A stretch of 64,000 nucleotides of DNA from Nonlabens arenilitoris (GCF_002954765.1 NZ_MTPW01000001.1:2493501-2557500); one strand, 5' to 3'. Counted from the stretch's first letter, positions 16,925 through 26,621 are shown. Notes: generated by a model from the sequence alone, not told the origin. Program-made: numbers and translations.

Positions 16925-17554
16925 TTATTCTATCACACCACACGCCACTCTTGCACCAGCAGCTCCACTAGGTTGTGATTCAAAATCGTCTGCAGCAGCA
17001 TGAACAATGAATGCTTTACCTAATACGTTACGAGTATCATCATCACAGCCTATACACCACTTATCAGTATTAAATGTTAATGTAGCACCACCTTCTTCAT
17101 TTGCTACTAGATTTCCTATATCACCCATGTGGTGATCGTGATCGCCCCATTTACCATGGTCTTCTGTTGTAGGATTCCAGTGTCCACCAGCGCTTTTTCC
17201 ATCATCACTAGTACAATCTCCATTTTCATGTATGTGAATAGCGTGTTCACCAGCAGTCAGACCTGTTAATGAAACGACCATATTTACCTCTTTTTCGCCT
17301 TGAGTTAAAATAATTTTACCGGATACATCGCTACCGCTTTTTGATCCCATAGAGATGATCAATTCTTTACCTACCATTAAAGTATCTCCATGGTCATCAC
17401 CGTCATGTGCATGACCACCGTCATCATCACCGCCATCATCATCATAGGACATGTCATCAGTGATATCGTTAATTTGTTCTTTAGTAGATTCTTTACAAGA
17501 GTTCAATCCTGTTATTAATCCTAGTGCCATTATGGCTAGTGTTATTTTTTTCAT
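16925..17554 (-). CDS. sodC: Cu/Zn superoxide dismutase, lipoprotein
   Basis: 209 residues; lipobox GLNSC anchors it in the envelope. Superoxide to peroxide plus oxygen. The metal site is complete: HAIHIHENGDC, SAGGHWNPTTEDHGKWGDHDHH, MGDIGNLVANEEG, FIVHAAADDF and GARVACGVIE, with two cysteines for the intrasubunit disulfide. A short Asp/Gly/His-rich stretch (DDDGGDDDGGHAHDGDDHGD) between the anchor and the enzyme is unusual and could collect metal (inference). Confidence 0.97.
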   Translation of the reverse strand: MKKITLAIMALGLITGLNSCKESTKEQINDITDDMSYDDDGGDDDGGHAHDGDDHGDTLMVGKELIISMGSKSGSDVSGKIILTQGEKEVNMVVSLTGLTAGEHAIHIHENGDCTSDDGKSAGGHWNPTTEDHGKWGDHDHHMGDIGNLVANEEGGATLTFNTDKWCIGCDDDTRNVLGKAFIVHAAADDFESQPSGAAGARVACGVIE

Positions 17555-17601
17555 GGTTGTATAATTTTGATTTAAAAATAAGCATCTCTACCTGATTTAC
17601 A

Positions 17602-18090
17602 TCATAAGAGTTTCTCAAATTTTATAGGCTCATGGTTACCTATCTTTAAGTTTTCCATTATGTTTAAGGCTATGTCAACACGTTTTTGAGAATCATTTAC
17701 ACGATATACCATAAAAATAATATTACGTTGTTTACCTGGTAATAGTGATTCAAAAATTTCAAAAGCTTCATAATCACTTAAAAGAACTGCTTCCAGTTCT
17801 TCTGTCATGGGAGCTTGATATTTACTAGTGTCTTCATGCATTTCAATACTTAACGAGTCTCCAGCCGTTACACCTAAAGTTTTTTGATTAGCTTTTGAAA
17901 ACATCATGTAGATGACACCATGCTTTTTAGCAATACCTGCATATAGTGTAATCTCTTTATCATGAGCTTTTACAGTGGCAACCACTCGTTTGATTTTGTT
18001 TACAGCTAATTGTGTCGCAATATCTTCTGGTATTAAAATAGCGCCTGTGTAACCATTATTACCTATGGAGGTCTTAAAAGTATAGCTCAT
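17602..18090 (-). CDS. YdeI/OmdA-family protein with DUF1905-like N-terminus
   Basis: 162 residues. The N-terminal half (GYTGAILIPEDIATQL, KRVVATV, YAGIAKKHGVIYMMFSK) is the DUF1905 fold; the C-terminal half (MTEELEAVLLSDYEAFEIFESL, KRVDIALNIMENL) is the YdeI/OmdA 'bacteriocin-protection' helical domain. Its ATG overlaps the stop of the hydrolase-OsmC gene (TAATG), so the two are coupled. Function in this phylum unknown. Confidence 0.82.
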   Translation of the reverse strand: MSYTFKTSIGNNGYTGAILIPEDIATQLAVNKIKRVVATVKAHDKEITLYAGIAKKHGVIYMMFSKANQKTLGVTAGDSLSIEMHEDTSKYQAPMTEELEAVLLSDYEAFEIFESLLPGKQRNIIFMVYRVNDSQKRVDIALNIMENLKIGNHEPIKFEKLL

Positions 18091-19304
18091 TAACGTACTA
18101 ATTTAGTCACTACCTGTGTCTCGCTATGTAAAGTTTTGTGAACCGGACATTTATCTGCTATTTGAAGAACTCGTTGTAGTTGTTTCTCATCCAGGTCTCC
18201 TGTAATTTTGATCTCTCTGGTAAAGGTGTCTATTTTTGCGCTTGATTCTTCACAATTCTCACAATCTATGGCATGTTGTTTATCATAATCCACATGACAT
18301 TCTACATTATCTATTATCCATTTTTTGCGTCTAGCGTACATTTGAATAGTCATAACCGTGCAGGCTGCTAATCCACTGGAAAGTAGTTCATATGGTGTAG
18401 GCCCAAAGTCATTACCACCTATACTGGTAGGTTCATCTGCTGTAAAATAATGTCTGCCAGCACGCATTTGAGTAGTGAACAAGCTATCATTATCTAGACT
18501 AGCGACCACATTATGCTTTGATGCTAAAGCAATATCTTCTTCCACATCAATATATCTTGAAGACCATCCTGCAATGACCTCACCTACATATTTAGAATCT
18601 TTTTTATCCATCAATAAATGGTCTGCACCATTTAAACTAACAAAGCTTTTGGGATGAAGAGCAGCGTGGTATAATTTTTCTGCATGTTGAATGCCAACAG
18701 TATCGTCCTGCGGTGAATGCATAATCAAAATAGGCTTGCGCAGGTCTTTCAGTGTTTGTGTTACCTTTTGTTCATTGAGATCTTTAAGCAATTGTTCTTT
18801 GATCTTAAAAGGTCTACCGCTTAATTGTACTGTTGCTTCTCCATTTTCTATAATGGCCTCTAATTGATCACCAAATAAATGTCGTACATGTTTTGTGTCA
18901 CTAGGTGCTCCAATTGTAGCAACGGCTTCAATAGAGTCTGCTTGTGCAGATGCGTAGATGACCGCAGCACCACCTAAACTGTGTCCTACCAATAGAGTAG
19001 GTGCCTGATAGTGTTCTTTTAAATAATTTATAGCAGCTAGCAAGTCGCCTACATTACCAGAGAAATTAGTGTCTGCAAAATCACCATCACTATCACCTAA
19101 TCCAGTAAAATCAAATCGTAATACTCCAAAACCTGCCGTAGTTAAAGCTCGAGAAATATTCTTAGTTGCACTAAAGTTTTTGCTGCATGTAAAACAATGC
19201 GCAAAAACAGCATAGTTATGTGGATGTTGGTCTGCTGGTAGCTCTAGGCGACCACTAAGTTCATAACCAGCCGTGTTTTTAAAGTTGATTTTCTCAAAGT
19301 TCAT
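18090..19304 (-). CDS. Bifunctional alpha/beta hydrolase-OsmC fusion
   Basis: 404 residues in two domains. Residues 1-250: alpha/beta hydrolase with nucleophile S109 (LLVGHSLGGAA), an acid in MHSPQDDTVG and a histidine in NGADHLLMD. Residues about 260-404: OsmC-type peroxiredoxin with ELLSSGLAACTVMTIQMYA and DKCPVHKTL carrying the two reactive cysteines. The order of domains is a known architecture. Likely detoxifies organic hydroperoxides, perhaps after ester cleavage (inference). It lies in a run with sodC and the YdeI-like gene. Confidence 0.93.
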   Translation of the reverse strand: MNFEKINFKNTAGYELSGRLELPADQHPHNYAVFAHCFTCSKNFSATKNISRALTTAGFGVLRFDFTGLGDSDGDFADTNFSGNVGDLLAAINYLKEHYQAPTLLVGHSLGGAAVIYASAQADSIEAVATIGAPSDTKHVRHLFGDQLEAIIENGEATVQLSGRPFKIKEQLLKDLNEQKVTQTLKDLRKPILIMHSPQDDTVGIQHAEKLYHAALHPKSFVSLNGADHLLMDKKDSKYVGEVIAGWSSRYIDVEEDIALASKHNVVASLDNDSLFTTQMRAGRHYFTADEPTSIGGNDFGPTPYELLSSGLAACTVMTIQMYARRKKWIIDNVECHVDYDKQHAIDCENCEESSAKIDTFTREIKITGDLDEKQLQRVLQIADKCPVHKTLHSETQVVTKLVR

Positions 19305-19314
19305 AACGTTTTAT

Positions 19315-22300
19315 TTAATCCCATAAATCAATTGTAATATCCTTCATTTCTATCACAAAAGGATCCCAGTTTTCAGTCAGCCATTTTTGTGACTCAATAA
19401 TTCTTTCATTTGCTAATTCTCTAGCTTGATTAAATAATTGTGTTTCTGTAGCAGTTTGTGGACCTTGACGGCTGCTTATGTATTGATTTGCTAATCCTAT
19501 ACGATTCATTACAGTGACTTCAGGATTACGAGTAATTCCCTGACGTTTATCAGGTGTACCAAAATACTTATTCTGCTCAAGTTCAATACCTTTTATAATA
19601 GAATCGGTTCTTTTGATTTGATCTTTGTATGCTTTTTTATCCTTATCCTTCATCAACTTAAGGAAGGTTTGGGCTTTCTTTTTATTTACGGCCAGTTGCT
19701 CAGTGATTCCAGATACGGTAATCGATAGAGCTTCTAATCTTTTTTGTGCATCATATTTAGACTTCATGTCTGCCATGCTCAGTTCATCAATCCTAGGATC
19801 TTCTTTAATAGTAATACTGGTTTCACTTTTAGTATTTCCATATTCTAATACGGCTCTATACGTGCCTGGTAATACACGGACACCACTAGGTTCCCTTTTT
19901 GAAGTATTAACTTTTCTTGATGGTCGATCAGCACCTTTTTCTCTCATTCTCCAGCTCCAGGTATGTATACCTTTTTCTTTAGGAACTTTACTAGATAGGG
20001 TGCGTATTAATCTTTCATCATCATAGATTTTTAAATAGATAGAGTCGGATTTTATGGTGTCGTTTTTTGTTTTTAAGTCTTTATTAAAATAGTATTTAAA
20101 TTTTGCTCCACTACCGCGGTTTTCTCCATGGAACATCGCGTCTGCGCCAAATCTACTTCCAGTAGGTTGTTGATATCTAGCAAAGTATGCAGTAGGTGGC
20201 TGGTATAGAGCAATAGGTTGTTGAGGTTGCGCTTTCGCGAAAGCAACAAAAGGAGCAAGGTCGTCTAAAACCCAAGCCGCACGACCAAATGTTCCTATCA
20301 CCAGATCATTCTCGCGCTCTTGAATAGCAAGGTCCTTAACAGAAACGGTAGGGAAACCATTAGTGTATTTTACCCAATCATCGCCAGCGTTAATACTTAC
20401 GTATAGACCATCATCAGTACCTAAAAACATCAAATTGTTCTCTTCTGGATGTTCAATGATACATAAGGCGTAGCTTTCTACATCATCACTATCTACAATT
20501 CTAGTCCAACTTTTACCATAGTTAGTGGTACGATATGCATAGGCCTCAAAGTTGAATCTACGATAATCGTTTGCAACTAGTAGTGCATGACCTTTTTTAG
20601 TTTTTGAGGCTTTTATTTGGGTAATCCAGCTGCCTTGTGGTAGACCTTTTAACCCTTTTGAAATATCTTCCCAACTATCACCACCATTTTTTGTGATGTG
20701 TACTCGGCCATCGTCTGATCCTGTGTACAGAACATCACGTTCTACAGCACTAGGTTCTATGACTAGTATAGTTGTATGATTCTCTGCTCCAGTAGCATCC
20801 ATGGTTAATCCACCAGATTCTGATTGTTTTTGCTTCTCAGGATCATTAGTTGTTAAGTCTGGAGAAATCACTTTCCACGTCAGTCCTTTATCTGTAGATT
20901 TATGAACAAACTGACTACCGAAGTATAAGGTAGCGCTATCAAACGGATCCATGTTGATGGCAGCATTCCAGTTAAAACGTAATTGTACATCTGGATCTGG
21001 ATGTGTAGGTCTAACACTATAGTTATTACCGGTTTGCCAGTCATAACGGCTTACATATCCTTGCTGACTCATAGAATAACCGAATCTACTATTATCTGGA
21101 TCTGGTACAACGTCAAAACCGTCACCAAAGCTGATTTCTTGCCAGTAACTATTTCTGATACCTTGCGCACGCCATGAGTATGCTGGTCCACGCCAGCTAC
21201 CATTATCTTGCATACCACCATAAACATTATATGGTACTTCATCATCTACATTAATATGATAGAATTGTGCCACAGGTAGATTCCCTATAAATCGCCATGT
21301 CTTTCCACGATCACGTGTGATGTTTAAACCTCCATCATTTCCATCGATCATAAATTTACCGTTAGTAGGATGGATGTACCAGGCATGGTGATCGGGATGT
21401 ACACCATTATCTGCATTATAAGCAGGCATCAGTTGTTTAAAGCTTTTACCACCATCGTTTGAGACATTTATGTATGTGAAAACAGAGTACACACGATTCT
21501 CGTTTTGTGAATCCACATATATTTCAGAATAATAGAAAGGTCTATTACCTATATCACTTTTATCATTGATCTTTTTCCACTTAAAACCACCATCTGTAGA
21601 TTTGTACAATGCATTTTTCTTTGCCTCTACTAGTGCATAAACAACATTAGGCTCGCTAGGAGCAATGGCAACACCTATACGGCCTAGCTCGCCTTTGGGT
21701 AATCCATCTTCAGCGGTAATTTTTTTCCAGTTTTCTCCACCATCATGTGTCATATACAATCCCGATCCTTCACCACCAGATTTAAAAAACCATGGATCGC
21801 GTTTATGTTCCCACATGGCAGCGATGAGTTTATTAGGATTAGTAGGGTCCATAACAAGATCTGCTGCACCGGACTTGTCGTTTGTGTAAAGAATTTTTTT
21901 CCATGTTTTTCCACCATCTGTGGTTTTAAAAACACCACGTTCTGGATGAATTCCCCATGGAGAACCTATGGCTGCGGCATAAACGACATCTGGATTAGTA
22001 GGATCAATAATAACTCTATGAATGTTACGGGTTTTTTCAAGTCCCATAGATTTCCATGATTTCCCACCATCGAGTGACTTGTATATACCGTATCCACCGT
22101 TCAAAGAGTTACGTGGATTTCCCTCACCAGTTCCTACCCATATTACACTAGGATTAGATTGTTGAATTGCCACGGCACCTATAGACGCAGTAACTTCATC
22201 TTCAAAAATAGGTTCCCAGGTCACGCCACCGTTTTGTGAGCTCCACAATCCACCACTAGCCGTACCAGCATAAATAATATCTGGATTATCGTGTACCACA

Positions 22301-22440
22301 TCTATAGACGTCACACGACCAGACATACCGCCGGGACCAATGTTGCGAGGTTCTAGATTTTTAACTAATTCTAAATCAAGTTTTTGAGAAAATGCGAGGC
22401 TAGAAATCAAGCAAACGCATAGTATTAGAGTTCTTTTCAT
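19315..22440 (-). CDS. Large exported VPS10/sortilin-like beta-propeller protein
   Basis: 1041 residues with signal peptide (LISSLAFSQ). Residues about 30-720 carry many Asp-box repeats (SLDGGKSW, TTDGGKTW, THDGGENW, STDGGFKW, SNDGGKSF, TKNGGDSW, TTNYGKSW), giving a sialidase/VPS10-type propeller. A C-terminal region (about 740-1041) has Ig-like and helical parts. Often labelled glycosyl hydrolase, but I see no proven catalytic site. A palindromic repeat at 20231-20244 encodes AFAKA exactly in the linker between propeller and C-terminal region. Confidence 0.85.
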   Translation of the reverse strand: MKRTLILCVCLISSLAFSQKLDLELVKNLEPRNIGPGGMSGRVTSIDVVHDNPDIIYAGTASGGLWSSQNGGVTWEPIFEDEVTASIGAVAIQQSNPSVIWVGTGEGNPRNSLNGGYGIYKSLDGGKSWKSMGLEKTRNIHRVIIDPTNPDVVYAAAIGSPWGIHPERGVFKTTDGGKTWKKILYTNDKSGAADLVMDPTNPNKLIAAMWEHKRDPWFFKSGGEGSGLYMTHDGGENWKKITAEDGLPKGELGRIGVAIAPSEPNVVYALVEAKKNALYKSTDGGFKWKKINDKSDIGNRPFYYSEIYVDSQNENRVYSVFTYINVSNDGGKSFKQLMPAYNADNGVHPDHHAWYIHPTNGKFMIDGNDGGLNITRDRGKTWRFIGNLPVAQFYHINVDDEVPYNVYGGMQDNGSWRGPAYSWRAQGIRNSYWQEISFGDGFDVVPDPDNSRFGYSMSQQGYVSRYDWQTGNNYSVRPTHPDPDVQLRFNWNAAINMDPFDSATLYFGSQFVHKSTDKGLTWKVISPDLTTNDPEKQKQSESGGLTMDATGAENHTTILVIEPSAVERDVLYTGSDDGRVHITKNGGDSWEDISKGLKGLPQGSWITQIKASKTKKGHALLVANDYRRFNFEAYAYRTTNYGKSWTRIVDSDDVESYALCIIEHPEENNLMFLGTDDGLYVSINAGDDWVKYTNGFPTVSVKDLAIQERENDLVIGTFGRAAWVLDDLAPFVAFAKAQPQQPIALYQPPTAYFARYQQPTGSRFGADAMFHGENRGSGAKFKYYFNKDLKTKNDTIKSDSIYLKIYDDERLIRTLSSKVPKEKGIHTWSWRMREKGADRPSRKVNTSKREPSGVRVLPGTYRAVLEYGNTKSETSITIKEDPRIDELSMADMKSKYDAQKRLEALSITVSGITEQLAVNKKKAQTFLKLMKDKDKKAYKDQIKRTDSIIKGIELEQNKYFGTPDKRQGITRNPEVTVMNRIGLANQYISSRQGPQTATETQLFNQARELANERIIESQKWLTENWDPFVIEMKDITIDLWD
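20231..20244. repeat. Palindromic repeat, copy 4 (in CDS, frame AFAKA)
   Basis: Perfect GCTTTCGCGAAAGC in the propeller protein gene, read as AFAKA in a proline/glutamine-rich linker. Confidence 0.95.
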
Positions 22441-22478
22441 GGTAAAAATTATAGAACTCTAAAGATAAGTCATGAAAC

Positions 22479-22494
22479 CGCTTTCGCGAAAGCG
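22479..22494. repeat. Palindromic repeat, copy 5 (intergenic)
   Basis: Perfect CGCTTTCGCGAAAGCG, 39 bp upstream of the propeller protein start codon. Confidence 0.95.
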
Positions 22495-22542
22495 TGTTAA
22501 CAAAGCATTTTGAATATTGAGAAAAGAAGTCAGATAAAACTT

Positions 22543-23112
22543 TTACTCAGCACTAAAAATATTAAATACACCAATCATAATTCCCCAAGTTAAACCGTTG
22601 ATTCCTAAAACAAGTGCCAATACGGAAAATAATCGTTGCCAAGATGGAACGGCTTGTTTAATACGTACTTTTAAGTAACTATTATCTGTCTGATGATCTA
22701 ATAATGCATTTAAAGGAAGTACAAATTGACTTGTCTTTAGCCCTTCATGATTCTTAAGGTCTAAAGTATAACAGCCCGTTTTTTTGATATTAAATTTAAA
22801 ATATTCTACTCCGTAGACACCTTTTTCTTTAAAAGTCCAATTTGGAAAAGTTGGCTTTAGGGTGATGCTTGCAAAATCACTACTATAAATCATAGCCTTA
22901 AAACTCCCATCACTAGAAATATTTTTAGTACCTATAAAGCAAAGAGAAAATAAGCCTGAAGTTTTAAATTCTAGGTTATGCGTATTTGAATCAACGGGAA
23001 ATTCTACAATTGTTTTACAATTACGAGCTTTAATAAAAAAATGAATTGAACAGTACAGTAAAATAATACTTATAATTCCAATAGCTACGAAAAGAAATTC
23101 TAATGGCGCCAA
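22543..23112 (-). CDS. Hypothetical two-helix membrane protein
   Basis: 189 residues: an N-terminal membrane helix (FLFVAIGIISIILLYCSIHFF), a beta-rich middle of about 110 residues, and a C-terminal helix (LFSVLALVLGINGLTWGIMIG). I do not recognise the family. The middle domain has GVYGVEYFKFNIKKTGCYTLDL, reminiscent of an Ig-like or lectin-like strand pattern. Confidence 0.6.
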   Translation of the reverse strand: MAPLEFLFVAIGIISIILLYCSIHFFIKARNCKTIVEFPVDSNTHNLEFKTSGLFSLCFIGTKNISSDGSFKAMIYSSDFASITLKPTFPNWTFKEKGVYGVEYFKFNIKKTGCYTLDLKNHEGLKTSQFVLPLNALLDHQTDNSYLKVRIKQAVPSWQRLFSVLALVLGINGLTWGIMIGVFNIFSAE

Positions 23113-23172
23113 ATCAAATTTTAAGAGGTTATTTATGATTTAAAGAATTGGTAGTGGAATAATTGTTGTTAA

Positions 23173-23829
23173 TTAGTAATCATATGTTTCTTTAAGATAC
23201 TCTCTAGAAATGAGGTCAGCATGATTAATACCTAACTCGTTAGATTCTATTCTCTTCCATATAACAGGAGCATCCTCAAGCAGTCTCATCATATTTCTTC
23301 TACCATTCACTAGATTAGTAGAGGCAAGTAATTCTGTTTTATCAGAATCTCTTTTTTTGATGTAATGATCTACAGACGGGAAATCTCCAGGTGCAGCGAC
23401 GTAAGATAAAATAATGTGTTCACCTTTTTTCTTTACTTTATAAGTTTGAGAAGCTTTATAAATTGTTGCATAGTTGTTAGCACCATAAACCATGTAAAGA
23501 CCAGCATATTTAGCTTTTTTCTGTCTTTTACTTAAATATACTTTAGTATAATGAAAAGAGTATTCGTTATTTTCTTTAGGGCTATAAACGGTAAGTATTT
23601 TGATATCGTTAGCTGTTAATTTTTCTGTTTTACAGCTTTTACATTTCTTAATTTTGACTTTATTGATACCTACCTTATGTGGTACTTGAATTTCGCCACT
23701 TAATTTTGTGCCATCTGTCATTATTATTTCTCCTTCCCAATAGGGATTACTATTTATAAATCGTCCTAATTGGGCATGAGATATTGAAAAGGAAAATAAT
23801 ACTATAGATAATAGAAGAAGGTTTTTCAT
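23173..23829 (-). CDS. Exported protein of unknown function
   Basis: 218 residues with signal peptide ending SISHAQ. The start YWEGEIIMTDGTKLSGEIQVP, the middle YAGLYMVYGANNYATIY and the end NMMRLLEDAPVIWKRIE parallel the gene at 25331 (YQEGTIIFKNNTSKEGFIKTR, MLYGLYMQGG, LKMLKDCPELVSKLED), so the two look like distant paralogues. A KKCKSCKTEK motif could bind metal. It starts 3 bp after the S41 peptidase stop, so probably cotranscribed. Confidence 0.65.
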   Translation of the reverse strand: MKNLLLLSIVLFSFSISHAQLGRFINSNPYWEGEIIMTDGTKLSGEIQVPHKVGINKVKIKKCKSCKTEKLTANDIKILTVYSPKENNEYSFHYTKVYLSKRQKKAKYAGLYMVYGANNYATIYKASQTYKVKKKGEHIILSYVAAPGDFPSVDHYIKKRDSDKTELLASTNLVNGRRNMMRLLEDAPVIWKRIESNELGINHADLISREYLKETYDY

Positions 23830-23832
23830 AAT

Positions 23833-25284
23833 TTACTTAGTTAACAAGTATTCATTTAATTCTGCTTCCTTCCACATCTCTTGACTAAAAGGTTTCAGCT
23901 CCATACTACCGCTTAACTCGTCATATTGGATGCTAGATTTATTAAAACTAGGCCTACCATTTGCCATAATATCTTGAAGGCATGCTGCTAGTAAAGGTTC
24001 ATTCACATCTCCTAAAACTCCTAGATTTTCAAAGTCTTCGCGTAATGCTATATCCGGAACCAGTCCATTAAAATAATCTGTAAATCCAGCACTGTTGATA
24101 CTTTTTAAAACTAATGGTTGTAATGCATATCTATGAGCAGGATTTGCACCAGATCTACCAAAATCGCTACTGTCATATAAGGTAATGCTTGCTTGAAATT
24201 TACCTGCGGTATCATCACCTACTTGTACCACATCTACATAAGGTTCTAAAGCAGCAATGACTAACTCACTAGCACTAGCGCTGCTACCTGTAGTAATGAC
24301 ATGAACTTTAGAAAGTCCTAGAGTATTTAAAGGTGTGCCAGCATTAGTGGTTGTTTTAAAGAAATTAGTTAATCGATCTGGTTGATTGTTTTCAAAAAAT
24401 TCTTGCACATCAGGATTCCATTCCTCTGTGGAAAAAATGTCTGTCGTAGGTTGTCCTGCTATAAGGCTTCCTAAAATGATGGAAGTATTTACAGATCCAC
24501 CACCATTATATCTTAAATCTAATACTAGATGAGTTACTCCTGCAGATTGTAAAGTTCCAAAAGCATCATTTAATTGTTCATCAAAATTTGACGTAAAACT
24601 ATTATACATTAAGTATCCTATTTTTTGCGAACCTTGATCAATAATAGCGGTTCTGAAAACTGGATTTTCAGTTATGGATGTCTTATCTAAAGTGATTGTC
24701 ATTCCATTACTAATAGCAACACCAGCATTTAGATCTGCTAGTCCTATGGTATAAGAATTTTGTCCCAGCAATACACTAAAGTTATCACGTGTTAATTGAA
24801 TTCCATCTATTTGATTAAATATCATTCCACGTGCAACACCTTGTGCACTGGCACTAGAGTTGGGTAACACATAACGCACATAACCCCATACATTAGACGC
24901 GCTACCTGTTTCACCTACCAGGCCGAACTCCATACCATTGTTTAATGTCGTCCCAGCAAACAACTGTTCTAGTGCTATATAATCACTTACAATAACGCTA
25001 AATCTGTCTGTGAGCGATCTATCAAAAACTAATGATTCAAAAAAGTCCTCTGGTGTTTCATAAATACTGTGAAACTCTTCTAATTCTGGAACTGTCGCAA
25101 AACGATCGTCTGCTAGTTCTGGAACATCTGGTTTATATAAATAAAAGGCATTCATACCTCTATAAACAAAGTTTTTTATAGAAGTAGAAGAAGCAAAATT
25201 ATCATCATTATCTTTAAAGCAACTTACCGTTAATAAAACAGTAAGGCCTAAAAGGATTAAATTTTTATAAGATTTCATCATCAT
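23833..25284 (-). CDS. S41-family C-terminal processing peptidase, lipoprotein
   Basis: 483 residues, lipobox LLTVSCFKD (start could also be the third Met). N-terminal helical region (NFVYRGMNAFYLYKPDVPEL), a PDZ-like segment (RYVLPNSSASAQGVARGMIFNQIDG) and the S41 catalytic domain: LRYNGGGSVNTS, TTGSSASASELVIAAL with the nucleophilic serine, and VGDDTAGKFQAS with the lysine. Likely degrades peptides in the periplasm. The flanking paralogous secreted proteins may be partners (inference). Confidence 0.9.
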   Translation of the reverse strand: MMMKSYKNLILLGLTVLLTVSCFKDNDDNFASSTSIKNFVYRGMNAFYLYKPDVPELADDRFATVPELEEFHSIYETPEDFFESLVFDRSLTDRFSVIVSDYIALEQLFAGTTLNNGMEFGLVGETGSASNVWGYVRYVLPNSSASAQGVARGMIFNQIDGIQLTRDNFSVLLGQNSYTIGLADLNAGVAISNGMTITLDKTSITENPVFRTAIIDQGSQKIGYLMYNSFTSNFDEQLNDAFGTLQSAGVTHLVLDLRYNGGGSVNTSIILGSLIAGQPTTDIFSTEEWNPDVQEFFENNQPDRLTNFFKTTTNAGTPLNTLGLSKVHVITTGSSASASELVIAALEPYVDVVQVGDDTAGKFQASITLYDSSDFGRSGANPAHRYALQPLVLKSINSAGFTDYFNGLVPDIALREDFENLGVLGDVNEPLLAACLQDIMANGRPSFNKSSIQYDELSGSMELKPFSQEMWKEAELNEYLLTK

Positions 25285-25330
25285 AATCGCTTATTTAAGG
25301 TTTAAAGGTAATTGTATTCTAGATAATTCT

Positions 25331-25894
25331 CTAGTCGCCACAATTATCATTGTAGAATTCTATTGCCTCGGGAATTCTTTTCTTTTTCATTTTTCCATCT
25401 TCGAGTTTAGAAACGAGCTCTGGACAGTCTTTCAACATTTTAAGATGTCTCTTTTTAAATTTAGTTCCTATTCTCACAAAACGATCGTCTATGACCATAA
25501 AATATATAGTGTACGGCTCTTGATCCACATAAACAGGTGGTAAGTTAGTACCAGGTCCAAAACCTATACTAGAAGTACCGCCTTGCATGTATAATCCATA
25601 TAACATGATTTTTCCACTTTCAATCTCTAAATAAAGTGATGGTGGATCAGTACGGTTCGTCCTTACATACCTGTATTTTAACCCATCGATATCAAAACCT
25701 ATGATATGCTTATGGTCATAGACTACGGTTTGATCTTCTTCGTTTTCTTTAAATTTCACACTATCATTTGCTCGTGTCTTTATGAAACCTTCTTTACTAG
25801 TGTTGTTTTTAAAGATAATAGTGCCTTCTTGATACTGCGCTTTTAAAGAAATACTACACAGTAAAAAAAATGTAAAAAGAATAATATTTTTCAT
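25331..25894 (-). CDS. Exported protein of unknown function, distant paralogue of 23173-23829
   Basis: 187 residues from ATG 25894, which begins a proper signal peptide (LFTFFLLCSISLKAQ); the open frame to 25963 would add an unlikely cysteine-rich lead. See the 23173 gene for the shared pattern. It is 46 bp upstream of the S41 peptidase on the same strand. Confidence 0.62.
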   Translation of the reverse strand: MKNIILFTFFLLCSISLKAQYQEGTIIFKNNTSKEGFIKTRANDSVKFKENEEDQTVVYDHKHIIGFDIDGLKYRYVRTNRTDPPSLYLEIESGKIMLYGLYMQGGTSSIGFGPGTNLPPVYVDQEPYTIYFMVIDDRFVRIGTKFKKRHLKMLKDCPELVSKLEDGKMKKKRIPEAIEFYNDNCGD

Positions 25895-25988
25895 CAAGAT
25901 ATTTTCGGTTATAGAACTCAAAGATAACGAGCAGTTATCACACTTACATAACGTATTATTCATTTATTTAGTTTGATTTTTATGTATT

Positions 25989-26004
25989 CGCTTTCGCGAA
26001 AGCG
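25989..26004. repeat. Palindromic repeat, copy 6 (divergent intergenic)
   Basis: Perfect CGCTTTCGCGAAAGCG between the divergent 25331-25894 gene and the second sigma operon, about 60 bp upstream of its ECF-like -35. Confidence 0.95.
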
Positions 26005-26065
26005 TACTCATAATCCCCATTGTTTCTATATGAAAGGATAATATTTGAAAAAAAATAAAGCATCT

Positions 26066-26091
26066 TGTAACAATAAAATAACATGCTCGTC
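26066..26091 (+). promoter_or_regulatory. Candidate ECF-sigma-type promoter (autoregulation)
   Basis: TGTAACA (26066-26072) and CGTC (26088-26091) separated by 15 bp match the general ECF pattern of an AAC-type -35 and CGT-type -10. It lies 20 bp before the sigma gene, suggesting the factor transcribes its own operon. It does not resemble TTTG/TAnnTTTG housekeeping promoters. Confidence 0.6.
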
Positions 26092-26111
26092 ATGGTAGTA
26101 TAACCAACACA

Positions 26112-26621
26112 ATGAACCAACAAAAATTCATAGCTGTTTTTAAAGAAGTGCAACACAAAATGTACTTTTTATCAAAACGCTTGCTTACCTCGCATGAAGA
26201 GGCAGCAGACGCTGTGCAAGAAGTAATGGCTAAGTTATGGGAGAAAAGAGACACTCTAGAAAAAGTGAAAAATAAAGAAGCATATGCCATGCAAATGGTA
26301 AAAAACTTCTCTCTAGACCGCTTAAAAAGCAAACAGGCTGGGCATTTAAGAATTGTGCATAGTAATTATGAAGATGACCATCGCAATGCACAAGAAGAGA
26401 TGGAACGCAAGGCAAAAGTCACAATGGTACAGAATGTGATTAATACCTTACCAGAGCAGTATAAAGTGGTACTGCAACTGCGAGATATACAGCAATATGA
26501 CTTTGAGGCCATAGAACGTATACTAGATATGAAAGCCACCGCAGTTAGAGTAACTTTAAGTCGAGCCCGTAAAATGCTCAAAGAAAAAATTGAAGAACAG
26601 TATCAAATAGACATCGCATGA
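26112..26621 (+). CDS. ECF-family RNA polymerase sigma factor
   Basis: 169 residues. Region 2: KMYFLSKRLLTSHEEAADAVQEVMAKLW and EAYAMQMVKNFSLDRLKSK; region 4: INTLPEQYKVVLQLRDIQQYDFEAI, AVRVTLSRARKMLKEKIEE. It starts a four-gene set: sigma, anti-sigma (ATGA overlap), DUF4252, DUF4252. Confidence 0.94.
   Translation: MNQQKFIAVFKEVQHKMYFLSKRLLTSHEEAADAVQEVMAKLWEKRDTLEKVKNKEAYAMQMVKNFSLDRLKSKQAGHLRIVHSNYEDDHRNAQEEMERKAKVTMVQNVINTLPEQYKVVLQLRDIQQYDFEAIERILDMKATAVRVTLSRARKMLKEKIEEQYQIDIA

Noticed and set aside
19625..20026. 133-codon plus-strand frame opposite the propeller protein
   Set aside because: Lies wholly within a well-supported gene on the other strand and has no recognisable family.
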